From: Parasphingorhabdus halotolerans
GTDB taxonomy: Bacteria; Pseudomonadota; Alphaproteobacteria; Sphingomonadales; Sphingomonadaceae
Length of the DNA: 64,000 nt
Direction: 5' to 3'
Assembly: GCF_012516475.1 (NCBI RefSeq)
Contig: NZ_CP051217.1
Coordinates: 2,046,001 to 2,110,000, forward strand
Shown here: positions 53,259-61,693 of the stretch, in pieces
Position numbering within the stretch: the first letter of the stretch is position 1
How the letters are laid out: each line of letters begins with the position of its first letter
The notes under the pieces: generated by a model
Database searches by the model: none
What the model was told of the DNA's origin: nothing
What the model saw: only the letters and a program-made list of their open reading frames with translations
Position numbers and translations under genes: made by a program

Positions 53259-53726
53259 ATGACTGATAATATTGAAAAAGCAATGGAAGCCAAGGGCATC
53301 ACCCTTCCGACACCCGCAGCGCCAGTTGCTTCTTATGTCCCCGCCGTCGAAGTCGGTGGATTACTCCATATCTCCGGCCAGGTTTCAATGGCGGACGGCA
53401 AACTCATCACTGGCAGGCTTGGCGATAATATGACGCTTGAACAGGGTCAGGAAGCGGCCAAAGCCTGCGCTTTGATGATCTGCGCCCAGATAAAAGCCGC
53501 CGCTGGATCGCTGGATCGGGTCGACCGTATCGTCAAACTCGGAGTCTTTGTAAACAGCACCCCTGATTACACCGATCACCCAAAAGTAGCCAATGGCTGT
53601 TCGGACATGATGGAAGTCATTTTCGGTGGAGCCGGACAGCACGCGCGCGCGGCAGTGGGCGTTGCCGCGCTGCCTTTGGGAGTAGCAGTTGAGGTGGATG
53701 CGATTGTTTCTCTCAAAACCGCTTGA
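53259..53726 (+). CDS. RidA/YjgF family protein
   Basis: A 155-aa trimeric-type RidA relative. RidA proteins hydrolyse reactive enamines/imines from PLP enzymes. The sequence has VGGLLHISGQVSMADGKLIT, GQEAAKACALMICAQI and VKLGVFVNSTPDYTDHPKVA. The end is ARAAVGVAALPLGVAVEVDA, with the Arg of the active site in HARAAVG. It is longer than the 128-aa RidA archetype, like the YjgF-type subgroup with about 150 aa. The ATG 53259 is preferred to a GTG at 53244 that overlaps the HAD gene. Confidence 0.9.
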   Translation: MTDNIEKAMEAKGITLPTPAAPVASYVPAVEVGGLLHISGQVSMADGKLITGRLGDNMTLEQGQEAAKACALMICAQIKAAAGSLDRVDRIVKLGVFVNSTPDYTDHPKVANGCSDMMEVIFGGAGQHARAAVGVAALPLGVAVEVDAIVSLKTA

Positions 53727-54465
53727 TAGCTGGTTAGCACCGGCACCAGAACCTGAGCGCGTCGGGTTTTTGAAGGGTCAACCCTATGCACACCGAGGGC
53801 TGCACGGCAGTGGCATATTGGAAAATAGTTCGGCTGCTTTCGAATCAGCAATACAATTAGGTCACGGCATTGAGTGCGATGTGCAGGCTGCTGAAGACGG
53901 GCGCGCTTTTGTATTTCATGATTATGAGCTGGACCGATTGACCGACCAAACGGGTGTTCTGGCGAGAATGCGGCCCGAGGATATTGATCGGGTTCAACTC
54001 AAAGACGGTCACGGTAAAATTCCGCGCCTTCGGGAAACGCTGGACCAAATCGCCGGGCGAGTGCCAGTTCTGATCGAGATCAAATCAAAAAATATGCGGG
54101 TCGGCCCGCTTTGCCTGTCGGTGCGCCGGGCACTGGAAGGTTACACGGGCAAAGCAGCCATCATGTCATTCAATCCACTGGTATCGGCATGGTTCCGCAA
54201 GAATGCAGAGCATGTTGTGCGCGGATTGGTAGTCACCGAGGAAGATACCAAAAACTGGCGCGGACGGATTGCGCGGCATCGCAATCTGTGGGCCGCGAAA
54301 CCGGATTTTCTGGCCTATGACGTACGAGATTTTCCTTCCAGTTTCGCAGCGTCCCAAAGATCTCGCGGTTTACCCGTGGTAACCTGGACCGTTCGGACCG
54401 CCGAGCAAGAGCGGATTGCAGCAATGTATGCAGATGAACCGGTTTATGAGCGCCCTCAAAGCTGA
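53698..54465 (+). CDS. Glycerophosphodiester phosphodiesterase
   Basis: A GDPD-family TIM barrel of about 255 aa that hydrolyses glycerophosphodiesters to glycerol 3-phosphate and an alcohol. The catalytic motif is YAHRGLHGSGILENSSAAFE (HR near residue 24), then ECDVQAAEDG and AFVFHDYELDRLTDQTG, which complete the two-His acid-base set. VLIEIKSK is the conserved later strand. No signal peptide is seen. The ATG lies 29 bases inside the RidA gene, so they are coupled. It probably recycles phospholipid head groups. Confidence 0.9.
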   Translation: MRLFLSKPLDSWLAPAPEPERVGFLKGQPYAHRGLHGSGILENSSAAFESAIQLGHGIECDVQAAEDGRAFVFHDYELDRLTDQTGVLARMRPEDIDRVQLKDGHGKIPRLRETLDQIAGRVPVLIEIKSKNMRVGPLCLSVRRALEGYTGKAAIMSFNPLVSAWFRKNAEHVVRGLVVTEEDTKNWRGRIARHRNLWAAKPDFLAYDVRDFPSSFAASQRSRGLPVVTWTVRTAEQERIAAMYADEPVYERPQS

Positions 54466-54538
54466 TAGCATCAGCAAATATGTCTGATTCCCCCGATCAA
54501 CTGAAACAGAAATAGTCGCGCGAGTTGCCGACAACATC

Positions 54539-55633
54539 ATGGATCTATCGCCACAACAATGGGATGCCTGCGCTGGCACTACTAATCCGTTTGTGTCTCA
54601 TGCCTTTCTTTCTGCAATGGAGGAGTCGGGCAGTGTTGGTCCGGGAACCGGTTGGAAATCTTTGCCGATAATTATTGAAGATGGCCTAGGTATTGCAGCT
54701 GCCCTGCCCAGCTATCTCAAATCGCACAGCCAGGGCGAATATATTTTTGACCAGCAATGGGCCCACGCATTCGAGAACGCGGGCGGGCAATATTATCCCA
54801 AAATCCAGATCGCTGCGCCGTTTTCGCCAGTACCGGGTCCACGGCTTCTGTTGCGCGATGAGGCGACGGCGTTGCCACTGCTCAAGGCGGCCGAGCAACT
54901 TGCGCAGAATAACGGGATTTCATCGGTTCATGCGACCTTTGTAAATGAAGACCAACTGCACTATTTCCAGGATGCAGGGTGGATGATCCGCGCGGACAGC
55001 CAGTTTCACTGGAAGAATGAGGGATATCAGAGCTTTGACGGCTTCCTCGCCGCCTTATCCTCCCGCAAGCGCAAGGCGATAAAAAAAGAGCGTGCCAAGG
55101 CGCAGGCATCGGCAGAAATCATCCATCTGGTTGGCGACGAAATCCAAGCGGAGCATTGGGACTATTTCTGGGAATTCTACCAGGATACCGGCGCACGCAA
55201 ATGGGGAACGCCTTATCTGACGCGCTCCGCTTTTGATTTAATGAACCAGAAAATGGGCGACAAGCTGCTGCTCATTTTGGCGTTGCAAGATGATATCCCA
55301 ATCGCCGGCGCACTCAACGTAATGGGCGCGGATACGTTGTATGGTCGCTACTGGGGTTGCACACGCGATGTGCCGTTTCTGCACTTCGAGGTTTGCTATT
55401 ATCAGGCGATTGATGCGGCCATTGCGCGCGGTCTTAAAACAGTGGAAGCCGGCGCGCAGGGCAGCCATAAATTAGCGCGAGGCTATCAGCCAGTGCCAAC
55501 ATGGTCCGCACATTATATTGTGGATCCGGGATTTCGCAGCGCGATTGCCGACTATCTGGCGCGCGAGCGGCAAGCAGTTGCTGCCGATATCGAGTTTCTC
55601 GCCGAAATGGGTCCGTTCAAGAAGACGGGTTAA
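54539..55633 (+). CDS. COG3146-type GNAT acyltransferase (DUF482), 5' end possibly frameshifted
   Basis: A 364-aa protein of the peptidogalycan biosynthesis/recognition family, a double-GNAT fold seen also in FemX-like proteins. Its blocks are QQWDACAGTTNPFVSHAFLS, YLKSHSQGEYIFDQQWAHAF, LSSRKRKAIKKERAKAQ, ARKWGTPYLTRSAFDL and GAQGSHKLARGYQPVPTWSA. The real start may be 54480: MSDSPDQLK runs from there but is out of frame. An extra A at 54504-54506 (AAA to AAAA) would join it to TEIVARVADNIMDLSP. The acceptor substrate is unknown. Confidence 0.85.
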   Translation: MDLSPQQWDACAGTTNPFVSHAFLSAMEESGSVGPGTGWKSLPIIIEDGLGIAAALPSYLKSHSQGEYIFDQQWAHAFENAGGQYYPKIQIAAPFSPVPGPRLLLRDEATALPLLKAAEQLAQNNGISSVHATFVNEDQLHYFQDAGWMIRADSQFHWKNEGYQSFDGFLAALSSRKRKAIKKERAKAQASAEIIHLVGDEIQAEHWDYFWEFYQDTGARKWGTPYLTRSAFDLMNQKMGDKLLLILALQDDIPIAGALNVMGADTLYGRYWGCTRDVPFLHFEVCYYQAIDAAIARGLKTVEAGAQGSHKLARGYQPVPTWSAHYIVDPGFRSAIADYLARERQAVAADIEFLAEMGPFKKTG

Positions 55634-55643
55634 ATTTGCTCCC

Positions 55644-55668
55644 GCTCATCCCAAGCCTGTCGAAGGAC
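55644..55668. repeat. Half copy of the GACAGGCTCAG-family repeat
   Basis: GCTCATCCCAAGCCTGTCGA continuing to GGACATG is one arm only; no partner arm follows. It lies between two convergent genes. Confidence 0.55.
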
Positions 55669-55697
55669 ATGCCAAGTGATGGGTAAAGAGCGCTTAA

Positions 55698-55994
55698 TCA
55701 AGCAGCGCGGCGGGTGGATTCCTGCAACCAACTGCGCGCTTCCCGCTGGGCTTCGGCAATTTCACGAGCAGTCATATCCAGTGATATTTCTGCACGACAC
55801 ACCTTGCTCTCATCATGGCCTGTCAAAGATGCCAGATTGAACCATTTATGCGCTTCAATGAGATCGACCCCAACGCCTTCTGCACCGGTCGAGTAAATCA
55901 TACCCAATTCATAGTAAGCGTCGCTGTCACCCTGCGCCGCTTCTGCAAGTCGGCTTTCGATTAAAAAGGCTGCGCTTTTCATGCTGTTGCCCAT
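55698..55994 (-). CDS. Small Sel1-repeat protein
   Basis: A 98-aa protein with roughly one and a half Sel1-like repeats: SDAYYELGMIYSTGAEGVGV and DLIEAHKWFNLASLTGHDES, then CRAEISLDMTAREIAEAQRE and a terminal helix. The HKWFNLAA-type motif is a Sel1 signature, and such proteins mediate protein contacts. A similar short protein is common in sphingomonads. It could begin at ATG 55994 (MGNSMKSAAF) or at the Met four codons later. Partner unknown. Confidence 0.82.
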   Translation of the reverse strand: MGNSMKSAAFLIESRLAEAAQGDSDAYYELGMIYSTGAEGVGVDLIEAHKWFNLASLTGHDESKVCRAEISLDMTAREIAEAQREARSWLQESTRRAA

Positions 55995-56163
55995 AGTCTT
56001 TCAGTCCCTGTTTCTGTCACCGCAATTCTGGCGACAGAGAGACTTTCAAACGAATTTCTTAAAGGAATGGTTAACGCGAAATGGAAAAAATCGATTCGGG
56101 GCATAGATTTTCCATCGAAAACCGACATTTTACACGATTTTGCAAGGTTAACCTCAGGCCCCG

Positions 56164-57009
56164 TTAACTTTGGGTTACGGCGATATTGTCTATCAGTCTG
56201 GTGCTGCCAATGTGCGCCGCAACCAATAGACGGGCCGGACTGGTAAATTTGTCCATTATTTCAAGCGTCTCGCCGTTTCGCAGTTCAAAATAGTCCACTT
56301 TGTGGAAATCAGAGGCTAATAATTGGCTTTTGGCACCTTCCAATATCTCGTTGATATTCCCGCCTCGGGCAATGGCTTTGGCCGCCTCTCGCATAGCATC
56401 GGGCAAAGCAACCGCATTGGCGCGTTGCTCGGGAGACAGATATGCGTTTCGAGACGAAAGCGCCAATCCATCCTGATCGCGCACGGTTGGAACGCCAATA
56501 ACATCATGTGTGAAATCCAGATCGCGCGCCATCCGCCGGATCACCGCGAGTTGCTGATAATCCTTCTCCCCAAAGAAAGCGGCATCGGGGCGTATCTGGT
56601 TAAATAATTTCGCGACGACCGTCGCAACCCCGTCAAAATGACCAGGGCGCGAACCACCACAAAGGCCTGTGCTCACGCCGCTCACACTGACATTGGTCGC
56701 AAAGCCATCGGGGTAGACTTGATCAACCTCTGGCGCCCAGAGAATGGAAACACCCGCCGCATCCAGAAGCGTCGCGTCGGCGGCCTCCTGTCTTGGATAA
56801 CTATCTAGATCCTCTCCTTCACCAAATTGCGTCGGGTTCACAAAAACTGACGCTACGACCAGATCGCACTGCGCCATCGCCTCTTCCACCAAACGCATAT
56901 GGCCCGCATGTAGGGCTCCCATGGTCGGCACCAGTCCGATTTTACAATTGGTTCCGCGAAAGCCCCGTAGAGCGTCCCGAAGCGGGCCAAGCTGTCTTAT
57001 GATTTGCAT
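56164..57009 (-). CDS. panC: Pantothenate synthetase (pantoate-beta-alanine ligase)
   Basis: ATP-dependent ligation of pantoate to beta-alanine, the last step of pantothenate synthesis for coenzyme A. The 281-aa length is standard. The nucleotidyl-transferase HIGH-type motif is PTMGALHAGHMRLVEEAM (residues 28-45). Other landmarks are VFVNPTQFGEGEDLDSYPR, FFGEKDYQQLAVIRRM and VPTVRDQDGLALSSRNAYLS (KMSKS-like Ser/Arg loop). No other pan gene is adjacent. It is divergent from mipZ, 90 bases away. Confidence 0.96.
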   Translation of the reverse strand: MQIIRQLGPLRDALRGFRGTNCKIGLVPTMGALHAGHMRLVEEAMAQCDLVVASVFVNPTQFGEGEDLDSYPRQEAADATLLDAAGVSILWAPEVDQVYPDGFATNVSVSGVSTGLCGGSRPGHFDGVATVVAKLFNQIRPDAAFFGEKDYQQLAVIRRMARDLDFTHDVIGVPTVRDQDGLALSSRNAYLSPEQRANAVALPDAMREAAKAIARGGNINEILEGAKSQLLASDFHKVDYFELRNGETLEIMDKFTSPARLLVAAHIGSTRLIDNIAVTQS

Positions 57010-57099
57010 AGGCCTCTCAATGCCGGTAGATTCAGTTGATCTGCTTGCGAACTATGCGGTGATGGTTCACCTATCGCAAGAGCATTTACGATTAGCGAT

Positions 57100-57948
57100 A
57101 TGCTGATTGCTGGAAAAACGGGGCGCACCAACAGCCAAGTGACGGACAAGACGCATCATATTGTTTTTGCCAATGAGAAAGGCGGAACCGGCAAATCGAC
57201 AACCGCCGTTCATATTGCCGTTGCGCTTGCCTATCAGGGCCACAAAGTCGCGATTATCGATCTCGATCCGCGCCAGCGCACATCCTATCGCTACCTGGAA
57301 AATCGCGTCGCGACTATGAAACGGCTGAACATAGATATTCCGCAGCCCCTTTTTGAAGTTTTTGATGCCGATAATCTTGCGCGACTGGAACAGCTCGTCC
57401 GGCGAATGAGCCACGGGGTTGATTATCTACTTTACGACACACCCGGTCGCGATGACAAATTCGCCCGCTTTGTAGCAACCCGTGCCAACACATTAGTTAC
57501 GCCAATCAACGATAGCTTTGTTGATTTTGATCTTATCGGGCAGGTCGATCCGGAAACCTACAAGGTCCGCAAACTCAGCTTTTACGCCGAGCTTATCTGG
57601 GAAGCGCGCAAGGCGCGAGCCAAGGCGGATGGCACCACGATTGACTGGGTGGTGCTACGTAACCGCACCCAATATGTTGAAGCGCATAATATGAAGCGCA
57701 TCGTAAATGCGCTGACCGAGCTCTCGCAACGGGTTGGCTTCCGCATCATTCCAGGACTTAGCGAACGGGTGATTTACCGTGAACTTTTCCCCGCTGGCTT
57801 GACGATGCTGGACAAAGATCACCTCGGTCGCCTCGCCACCAGCCACATTGCCGCCCGGCAGGAATTGCGTGAATTGATCAAGCATCTCTCTTTGCCCCAG
57901 CCGAACGCGGGTGGAGCAGAGTTCGGCAAACCGCAGCTGGTTGCCTGA
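57100..57948 (+). CDS. mipZ: MipZ-like division-plane positioning ATPase
   Basis: A ParA/MinD-type P-loop ATPase of 282 aa. In Caulobacter MipZ forms a bipolar gradient around ParB-bound origins and blocks FtsZ away from mid-cell. Features: deviant Walker A FANEKGGTGKSTTAVHIAVA (residues 22-41), IIDLDPRQRTSYRYLENR, Walker B YLLYDTPGRDDKF, and the MipZ-type blocks FVDFDLIGQVDPE and RNRTQYVEAHNMKRIVNAL. The N-terminal 20 residues before HHIVFANEK may be partly untranslated. It lies 3 bases before a J-domain-like gene, so both are in one operon. Confidence 0.92.
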   Translation: MLIAGKTGRTNSQVTDKTHHIVFANEKGGTGKSTTAVHIAVALAYQGHKVAIIDLDPRQRTSYRYLENRVATMKRLNIDIPQPLFEVFDADNLARLEQLVRRMSHGVDYLLYDTPGRDDKFARFVATRANTLVTPINDSFVDFDLIGQVDPETYKVRKLSFYAELIWEARKARAKADGTTIDWVVLRNRTQYVEAHNMKRIVNALTELSQRVGFRIIPGLSERVIYRELFPAGLTMLDKDHLGRLATSHIAARQELRELIKHLSLPQPNAGGAEFGKPQLVA

Positions 57949-57951
57949 CTG

Positions 57952-58389
57952 ATGACCCCGATACTGATCATCGGCGGCGCTATCATCGCGTGGTTGGTAT
58001 TTTCGGGCAAAGCCAAAACCATGACTGGCAATCAATGGTTAGCGCTGGTCGTGGCGCTTCTCGGAGCCAACATGCTGCGCGGCGGCAACTGGATATTTGG
58101 CGGATCAATGCTGGCTGGCGCTGCCTTTTTGAGCGGCTGGCGCATATTAATTCCTGCAAAGTCTGATAAAATAAACGTCCGCAAACCGCGCGACTTTGAG
58201 CTTGATCGGGCGCGTTCTCTACTCGGCGTCAGCGAGGATGCAGATCGCGAAACAATTGATGCAGCTTGGCGGGATCGCTTGGCGGAGCATCATCCAGGCC
58301 AAGGCGGCGACGAGCAATTGGCGAAGCAAATCAACCGCGCGCGCGATATTCTCTTGGAACAGATGGAGGCTCAAAGTCGTGATTACTAA
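57952..58389 (+). CDS. Membrane-anchored J-domain-like protein with HPG instead of HPD
   Basis: A 145-aa protein. Two hydrophobic segments (PILIIGGAIIAWLVFSG, then MTGNQWLALVVALLGANML and FGGSMLAGAAFLSGW) are followed by a C-terminal J-like domain from about 83: ARSLLGVSEDADRETIDAAW, AEHHPGQGGDEQLAKQINRA, RDILLEQ. The DnaK-stimulating HPD tripeptide is replaced by HPG, so DnaK activation is doubtful. The arrangement (membrane part plus C-terminal J domain) resembles mitochondrial Tim14/Pam18 and DjlA-like relatives, which have HPD. It follows mipZ, an association I have not seen explained. Confidence 0.78.
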   Translation: MTPILIIGGAIIAWLVFSGKAKTMTGNQWLALVVALLGANMLRGGNWIFGGSMLAGAAFLSGWRILIPAKSDKINVRKPRDFELDRARSLLGVSEDADRETIDAAWRDRLAEHHPGQGGDEQLAKQINRARDILLEQMEAQSRDY

Positions 58390-58544
58390 TCGCATCGAAA
58401 CGGCCTCGTTGACCATTTGCCAATGTCGCAGCTTATTTTTTGCCAGTAATTGATGCCAAGCAAAAGCCAGCGCTGGCTTTTCCTACAAACCTTTTCTACA
58501 GAGCGGGCTCTTGCAATGGTCTCGACTATAAGGATTTTCACAAG

Positions 58545-59954
58545 ATGAGCGCCCTCACATCCCATCAGTTCCATTCTTCCAGCCTGCGTGAATATGATAT
58601 CCGCGGTATTATCGGAGAAACCTTGGGTGCAGATGATGCCTATGCAATTGGTCGCGGTTTCGGGACATTAATCGCCCGCGATGGTGGAACTGCAGTCGCC
58701 ACGGGCCTTGACGGCCGAACGAGTTCACCAATGCTGGAAGAGGCGCTGATCAGGGGCCTTAATGATGCCGGGATCAATGCCATATCCGTTGGCATGGGTC
58801 CAACGCCAATGCTCTATTACGCCGAATGCGTTTTAGAACAGGTGCAGGGCGGTATTCAGATAACCGGCAGCCACAATCCCGCCAATTATAATGGCTTCAA
58901 GATGGTATTTCAGGGACGACCATTTTTTGGGGCGGACATTTTGAAGCTCGGAACGATGGCTGCGGGCGGCGACTGGGACAATGGAACGGGAACTTCGGAA
59001 AGCTATTTTATCGAAGACGAATATGTTGCGCGGTTGCTCAAGAACTTCACGGGCAAACCTTTTAATATCGCTTGGGACTGCGGCAATGGTGCAGCAGGGC
59101 CGGTAGTAGAAAAGCTGACGGCCAGTCTCACTGCTTTGAACGGCGGCGAGCATCACCTTCTCTACACTGATGTCGATGGTTCGTTTCCCAATCATCATCC
59201 CGACCCCACTGAGGAAAAGAATCTGGAGGATTTAAAGGCGCTTGTCGCGGAGAAAAACCTCGATTTCGGAGTGGCTTTTGATGGCGATGGCGACCGGATC
59301 GGTGCGATTGACGGCGAAGGCCGGGTGATCTGGGGCGATCAATTGCTTCAGATATACGCCGAAGACGTGCTTAAAAGCGAGCCGGGTGCGACGATTATCG
59401 CCGATGTTAAAGCGTCCCAGGCATTATATGACCGGATTGCAGAGCTGGGCGGCAAGCCACTGATGTGGAAAACCGGACATAGCCTGATTAAATCCAAAAT
59501 GAAGGAAACTGGCTCGCCGCTGGCCGGCGAAATGAGCGGGCATGTGTTCTTCAAGCATGATTATTACGGTTTTGACGACGCGCCCTATGCCGCCGTCCGC
59601 CTGATTCAGGCCGCGACCAATATCGGCAAGTGCGTTACCCAGTTGCGCAGCGATATGGTTGAAATGATCAATACTCCTGAAATGCGTTTTCAAGTCGATG
59701 AAAGCCGCAAATTCGCGGTGATCGACGAAGTGCTTGCTCGATTGCAAGCAGACGGCGCAGAGGTCAATAACACCGACGGCGCTCGCGTAAACACCGAAGA
59801 CGGCTGGTGGCTCCTACGCGCCAGCAATACGCAAGACGTGCTGGTGGCGCGGGCTGAGGCAAAGTCCGAAGAAGGATTAAACCGGTTGATGCAGCAGATT
59901 GACATGCAACTGGAATTATCCGGCCTGCACCGCGGAGAACCAGTGGGGCATTAG
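58545..59954 (+). CDS. manB: Phosphomannomutase/phosphoglucomutase
   Basis: Alpha-D-phosphohexomutase of about 469 aa that interconverts hexose 1- and 6-phosphates for surface sugars. The opening is SSLREYDIRGIIGETLGADD, the phosphoserine is in QITGSHNPANYNGFKMVFQG, the metal loop is FDGDGDRIGAIDG, and the sugar loop is GEMSGHVFFKHDYYGFDDAP. The phosphate-binding part is WWLLRASNTQDVLVARAEA. I begin at MSALTSHQF (58545), with AGGA about 11 bases upstream; an open frame 35 codons longer is not conserved. It could also be named algC/pgm. Confidence 0.92.
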   Translation: MSALTSHQFHSSSLREYDIRGIIGETLGADDAYAIGRGFGTLIARDGGTAVATGLDGRTSSPMLEEALIRGLNDAGINAISVGMGPTPMLYYAECVLEQVQGGIQITGSHNPANYNGFKMVFQGRPFFGADILKLGTMAAGGDWDNGTGTSESYFIEDEYVARLLKNFTGKPFNIAWDCGNGAAGPVVEKLTASLTALNGGEHHLLYTDVDGSFPNHHPDPTEEKNLEDLKALVAEKNLDFGVAFDGDGDRIGAIDGEGRVIWGDQLLQIYAEDVLKSEPGATIIADVKASQALYDRIAELGGKPLMWKTGHSLIKSKMKETGSPLAGEMSGHVFFKHDYYGFDDAPYAAVRLIQAATNIGKCVTQLRSDMVEMINTPEMRFQVDESRKFAVIDEVLARLQADGAEVNNTDGARVNTEDGWWLLRASNTQDVLVARAEAKSEEGLNRLMQQIDMQLELSGLHRGEPVGH

Positions 59955-60008
59955 TGGCAGATAGCCCGCTAAAGGCCGGATATTTCCAAATCTGATTTTT
60001 TTCCAGGT

Positions 60009-60803
60009 CTAGTGTCTCGCACCAACCAGCGCGAAAGCTGCGCCTTGCGGATCCATGGCATTTAACTGGAATTCACCACCGGGAATTTCGCTTGGCTCCA
60101 GTGTAATCTGTCCGCCATTTGACCTGATCGCTTTCACGGCTTCGTCAATATCTGCCACGCGGAAATAATAGGTCCATGCGGAAACCGGCATTTCATCGGG
60201 CTTGGTCATCACCGCGCCGATCATGCCGGGGCCATGATGGAAGAATTTATACGAACCCATCGGTCCCATATCCATTTCATCCTTCTGCTCCCAACCGAAC
60301 AAATCATGATAGAAGTTGATCGCCGCATCCTGATCGCTGGTGGCCAATTCGTTCCAGGCGCAGTGCCCAACCATCGGCTCGGTTGCGGCAAAGGCCATGC
60401 TGGTGGCATCAGGATTGTCGGCAGGTGGTGTCGGTTTCATCACATAGAACATCGCGCCTTGCGGATCGGCGACATAGGCGAACCGGCCGACGCCCCCTAT
60501 ATCCTGCGGGTCCATAAAAACATTGCCACCGGCTGATGTTATCGCCTCCGCCATACGATCAACATCCTCGACATTGATATAGCCCCTCCAGCAGGGCTGC
60601 GCGCCGCCCGCTGTCATTTCGGGCGTTAGCGGCATGACACCGCCTACGTCATTGCCCTTCATCGAGATTTGGCGATAGTCCATACCAGTCTGGCCGCTAT
60701 CGGCGAAATCCCAACCAAGCACAGCGCCATAGAAATCCTGCGCGGCATCAGCATCGTTCGTCATCAATTCGTACCAGATAAAATCACCATGTTTATTGGG
60801 CAT
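60009..60803 (-). CDS. Two-domain VOC (glyoxalase-like) protein
   Basis: A protein of 264 aa with two VOC domains. The first is about 1-120 (HGDFIWYELMTNDADAAQDF, then GWDFADSGQTGMDYRQISMK) and the second about 130-262 (GHCAWNELATSDQDAAINFY, HDLFGWEQKDEMDMGPMGSY). His and Glu metal positions resemble the glyoxalase/bleomycin-resistance fold. The RVADIDEAVKAIRSNGGQIT motif is typical of the CFP32-like group. The substrate is unknown. It starts a cluster of four genes on this strand, read DUF1428-side from the divergent HxlR gene. Confidence 0.86.
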   Translation of the reverse strand: MPNKHGDFIWYELMTNDADAAQDFYGAVLGWDFADSGQTGMDYRQISMKGNDVGGVMPLTPEMTAGGAQPCWRGYINVEDVDRMAEAITSAGGNVFMDPQDIGGVGRFAYVADPQGAMFYVMKPTPPADNPDATSMAFAATEPMVGHCAWNELATSDQDAAINFYHDLFGWEQKDEMDMGPMGSYKFFHHGPGMIGAVMTKPDEMPVSAWTYYFRVADIDEAVKAIRSNGGQITLEPSEIPGGEFQLNAMDPQGAAFALVGARH

Positions 60804-60815
60804 TGTTCTTACTCC

Positions 60816-61187
60816 TCATTTCTCCAGCGTTACGACCGGCACAAATCCTCCAAAGATCATCCGCTTGCCATCAAACGGCATCGGATTTTTCACCGGGTCC
60901 ATGCGGGGGTCGCTGTTATCAGGGTCCATCATTTTCGCCATCGCCGCATCACGGGTTTTCTTGTCGGGCCATTCGATCCACGAGAAGATGACGGTTTCAT
61001 CGTCCTTCGCTTTGACCGCCATACGGAAATCGGTCGTCTCTCCTTTGGGAACATCATCGCCCCAGCATTCAAGAACGCGGGTCGCTCCCATTTCCAGAAA
61101 CATTTCATCCGCGCCTGCAGCATGGTCGATGAATTTTTGTTTGTTGGCAGTGGGCACTGCGATTACGAATCCGTCAATATAGCTCAT
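60816..61187 (-). CDS. DUF1428 family protein
   Basis: A 123-aa ferredoxin-like-fold protein of the alpha/beta-barrel dimer group, function unknown. It opens MSYIDGFVIAVPTANKQKFI, has GATRVLECWGDDVPKGETTD and VIFSWIEWPDKKTRDAAMAK, and ends FGGFVPVVTLEK; this is the full family length. AGAGGAG lies 8 bases before the ATG, which supports 61187 over longer frames. It lies 12 bases before the two-domain VOC gene and 23 bases after the SRPBCC gene. Confidence 0.9.
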   Translation of the reverse strand: MSYIDGFVIAVPTANKQKFIDHAAGADEMFLEMGATRVLECWGDDVPKGETTDFRMAVKAKDDETVIFSWIEWPDKKTRDAAMAKMMDPDNSDPRMDPVKNPMPFDGKRMIFGGFVPVVTLEK

Positions 61188-61210
61188 TTCAATCTCCTCT
61201 TTGCTCGTCG

Positions 61211-61693
61211 TTAATTCTTGCACAATTTCACAAGCTGGTCGGCACATGCTCCCCAGCCATCTTCGAAGCCCATTTCCTTGTGCTGGTCATGTGCCTCCTG
61301 CGTCCAGTGTCGCGCGGTGGCGGTGTAGCGGGTGCCCCGGACACCGTTGGATTCCTCTGCCTCGATTTCCCAGCTGCCGATCATGAATGGGCCACTGGGT
61401 TGCCAGTTGCCGTCGGCATCGCGCTGACAGGCATCTGTGGAAACAAAACGTTTGCCCGTAGTGACCTCAAGGAAAATACCTTCCTGTGGCATTTCCTCGC
61501 CATCGGGGCCTTTGAACATCATCGCGCTGCGACCACCGGCGACAAAATCCTGTTCGATAATCTCGGCCCGCCACGGCTTCGGACACCACCATTCGGTCTG
61601 GCGTTCGGTCATCACTTGCCAGACCCTTTCCGGTGGTGCGGCAATGTGTCGGGTGACGGATAGTTCGTAGTTTTCCTCTGCTGGTGCAGACAT
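61211..61693 (-). CDS. SRPBCC (AHSA1-like) domain protein
   Basis: A 160-aa START-like helix-grip protein. It opens YELSVTRHIAAPPERVWQVM, the pattern of AHSA1/YndB-type proteins, has WWCPKPWRAEIIEQDFVAGG and ends in a helix with TQEAHDQHKEMGFEDGWGAC, the family C-terminal MGFxxGW motif. These bind hydrophobic ligands or act as Hsp90-activator-like proteins. The start overlaps the VOC gene's stop by one base. Confidence 0.9.
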   Translation of the reverse strand: MSAPAEENYELSVTRHIAAPPERVWQVMTERQTEWWCPKPWRAEIIEQDFVAGGRSAMMFKGPDGEEMPQEGIFLEVTTGKRFVSTDACQRDADGNWQPSGPFMIGSWEIEAEESNGVRGTRYTATARHWTQEAHDQHKEMGFEDGWGACADQLVKLCKN

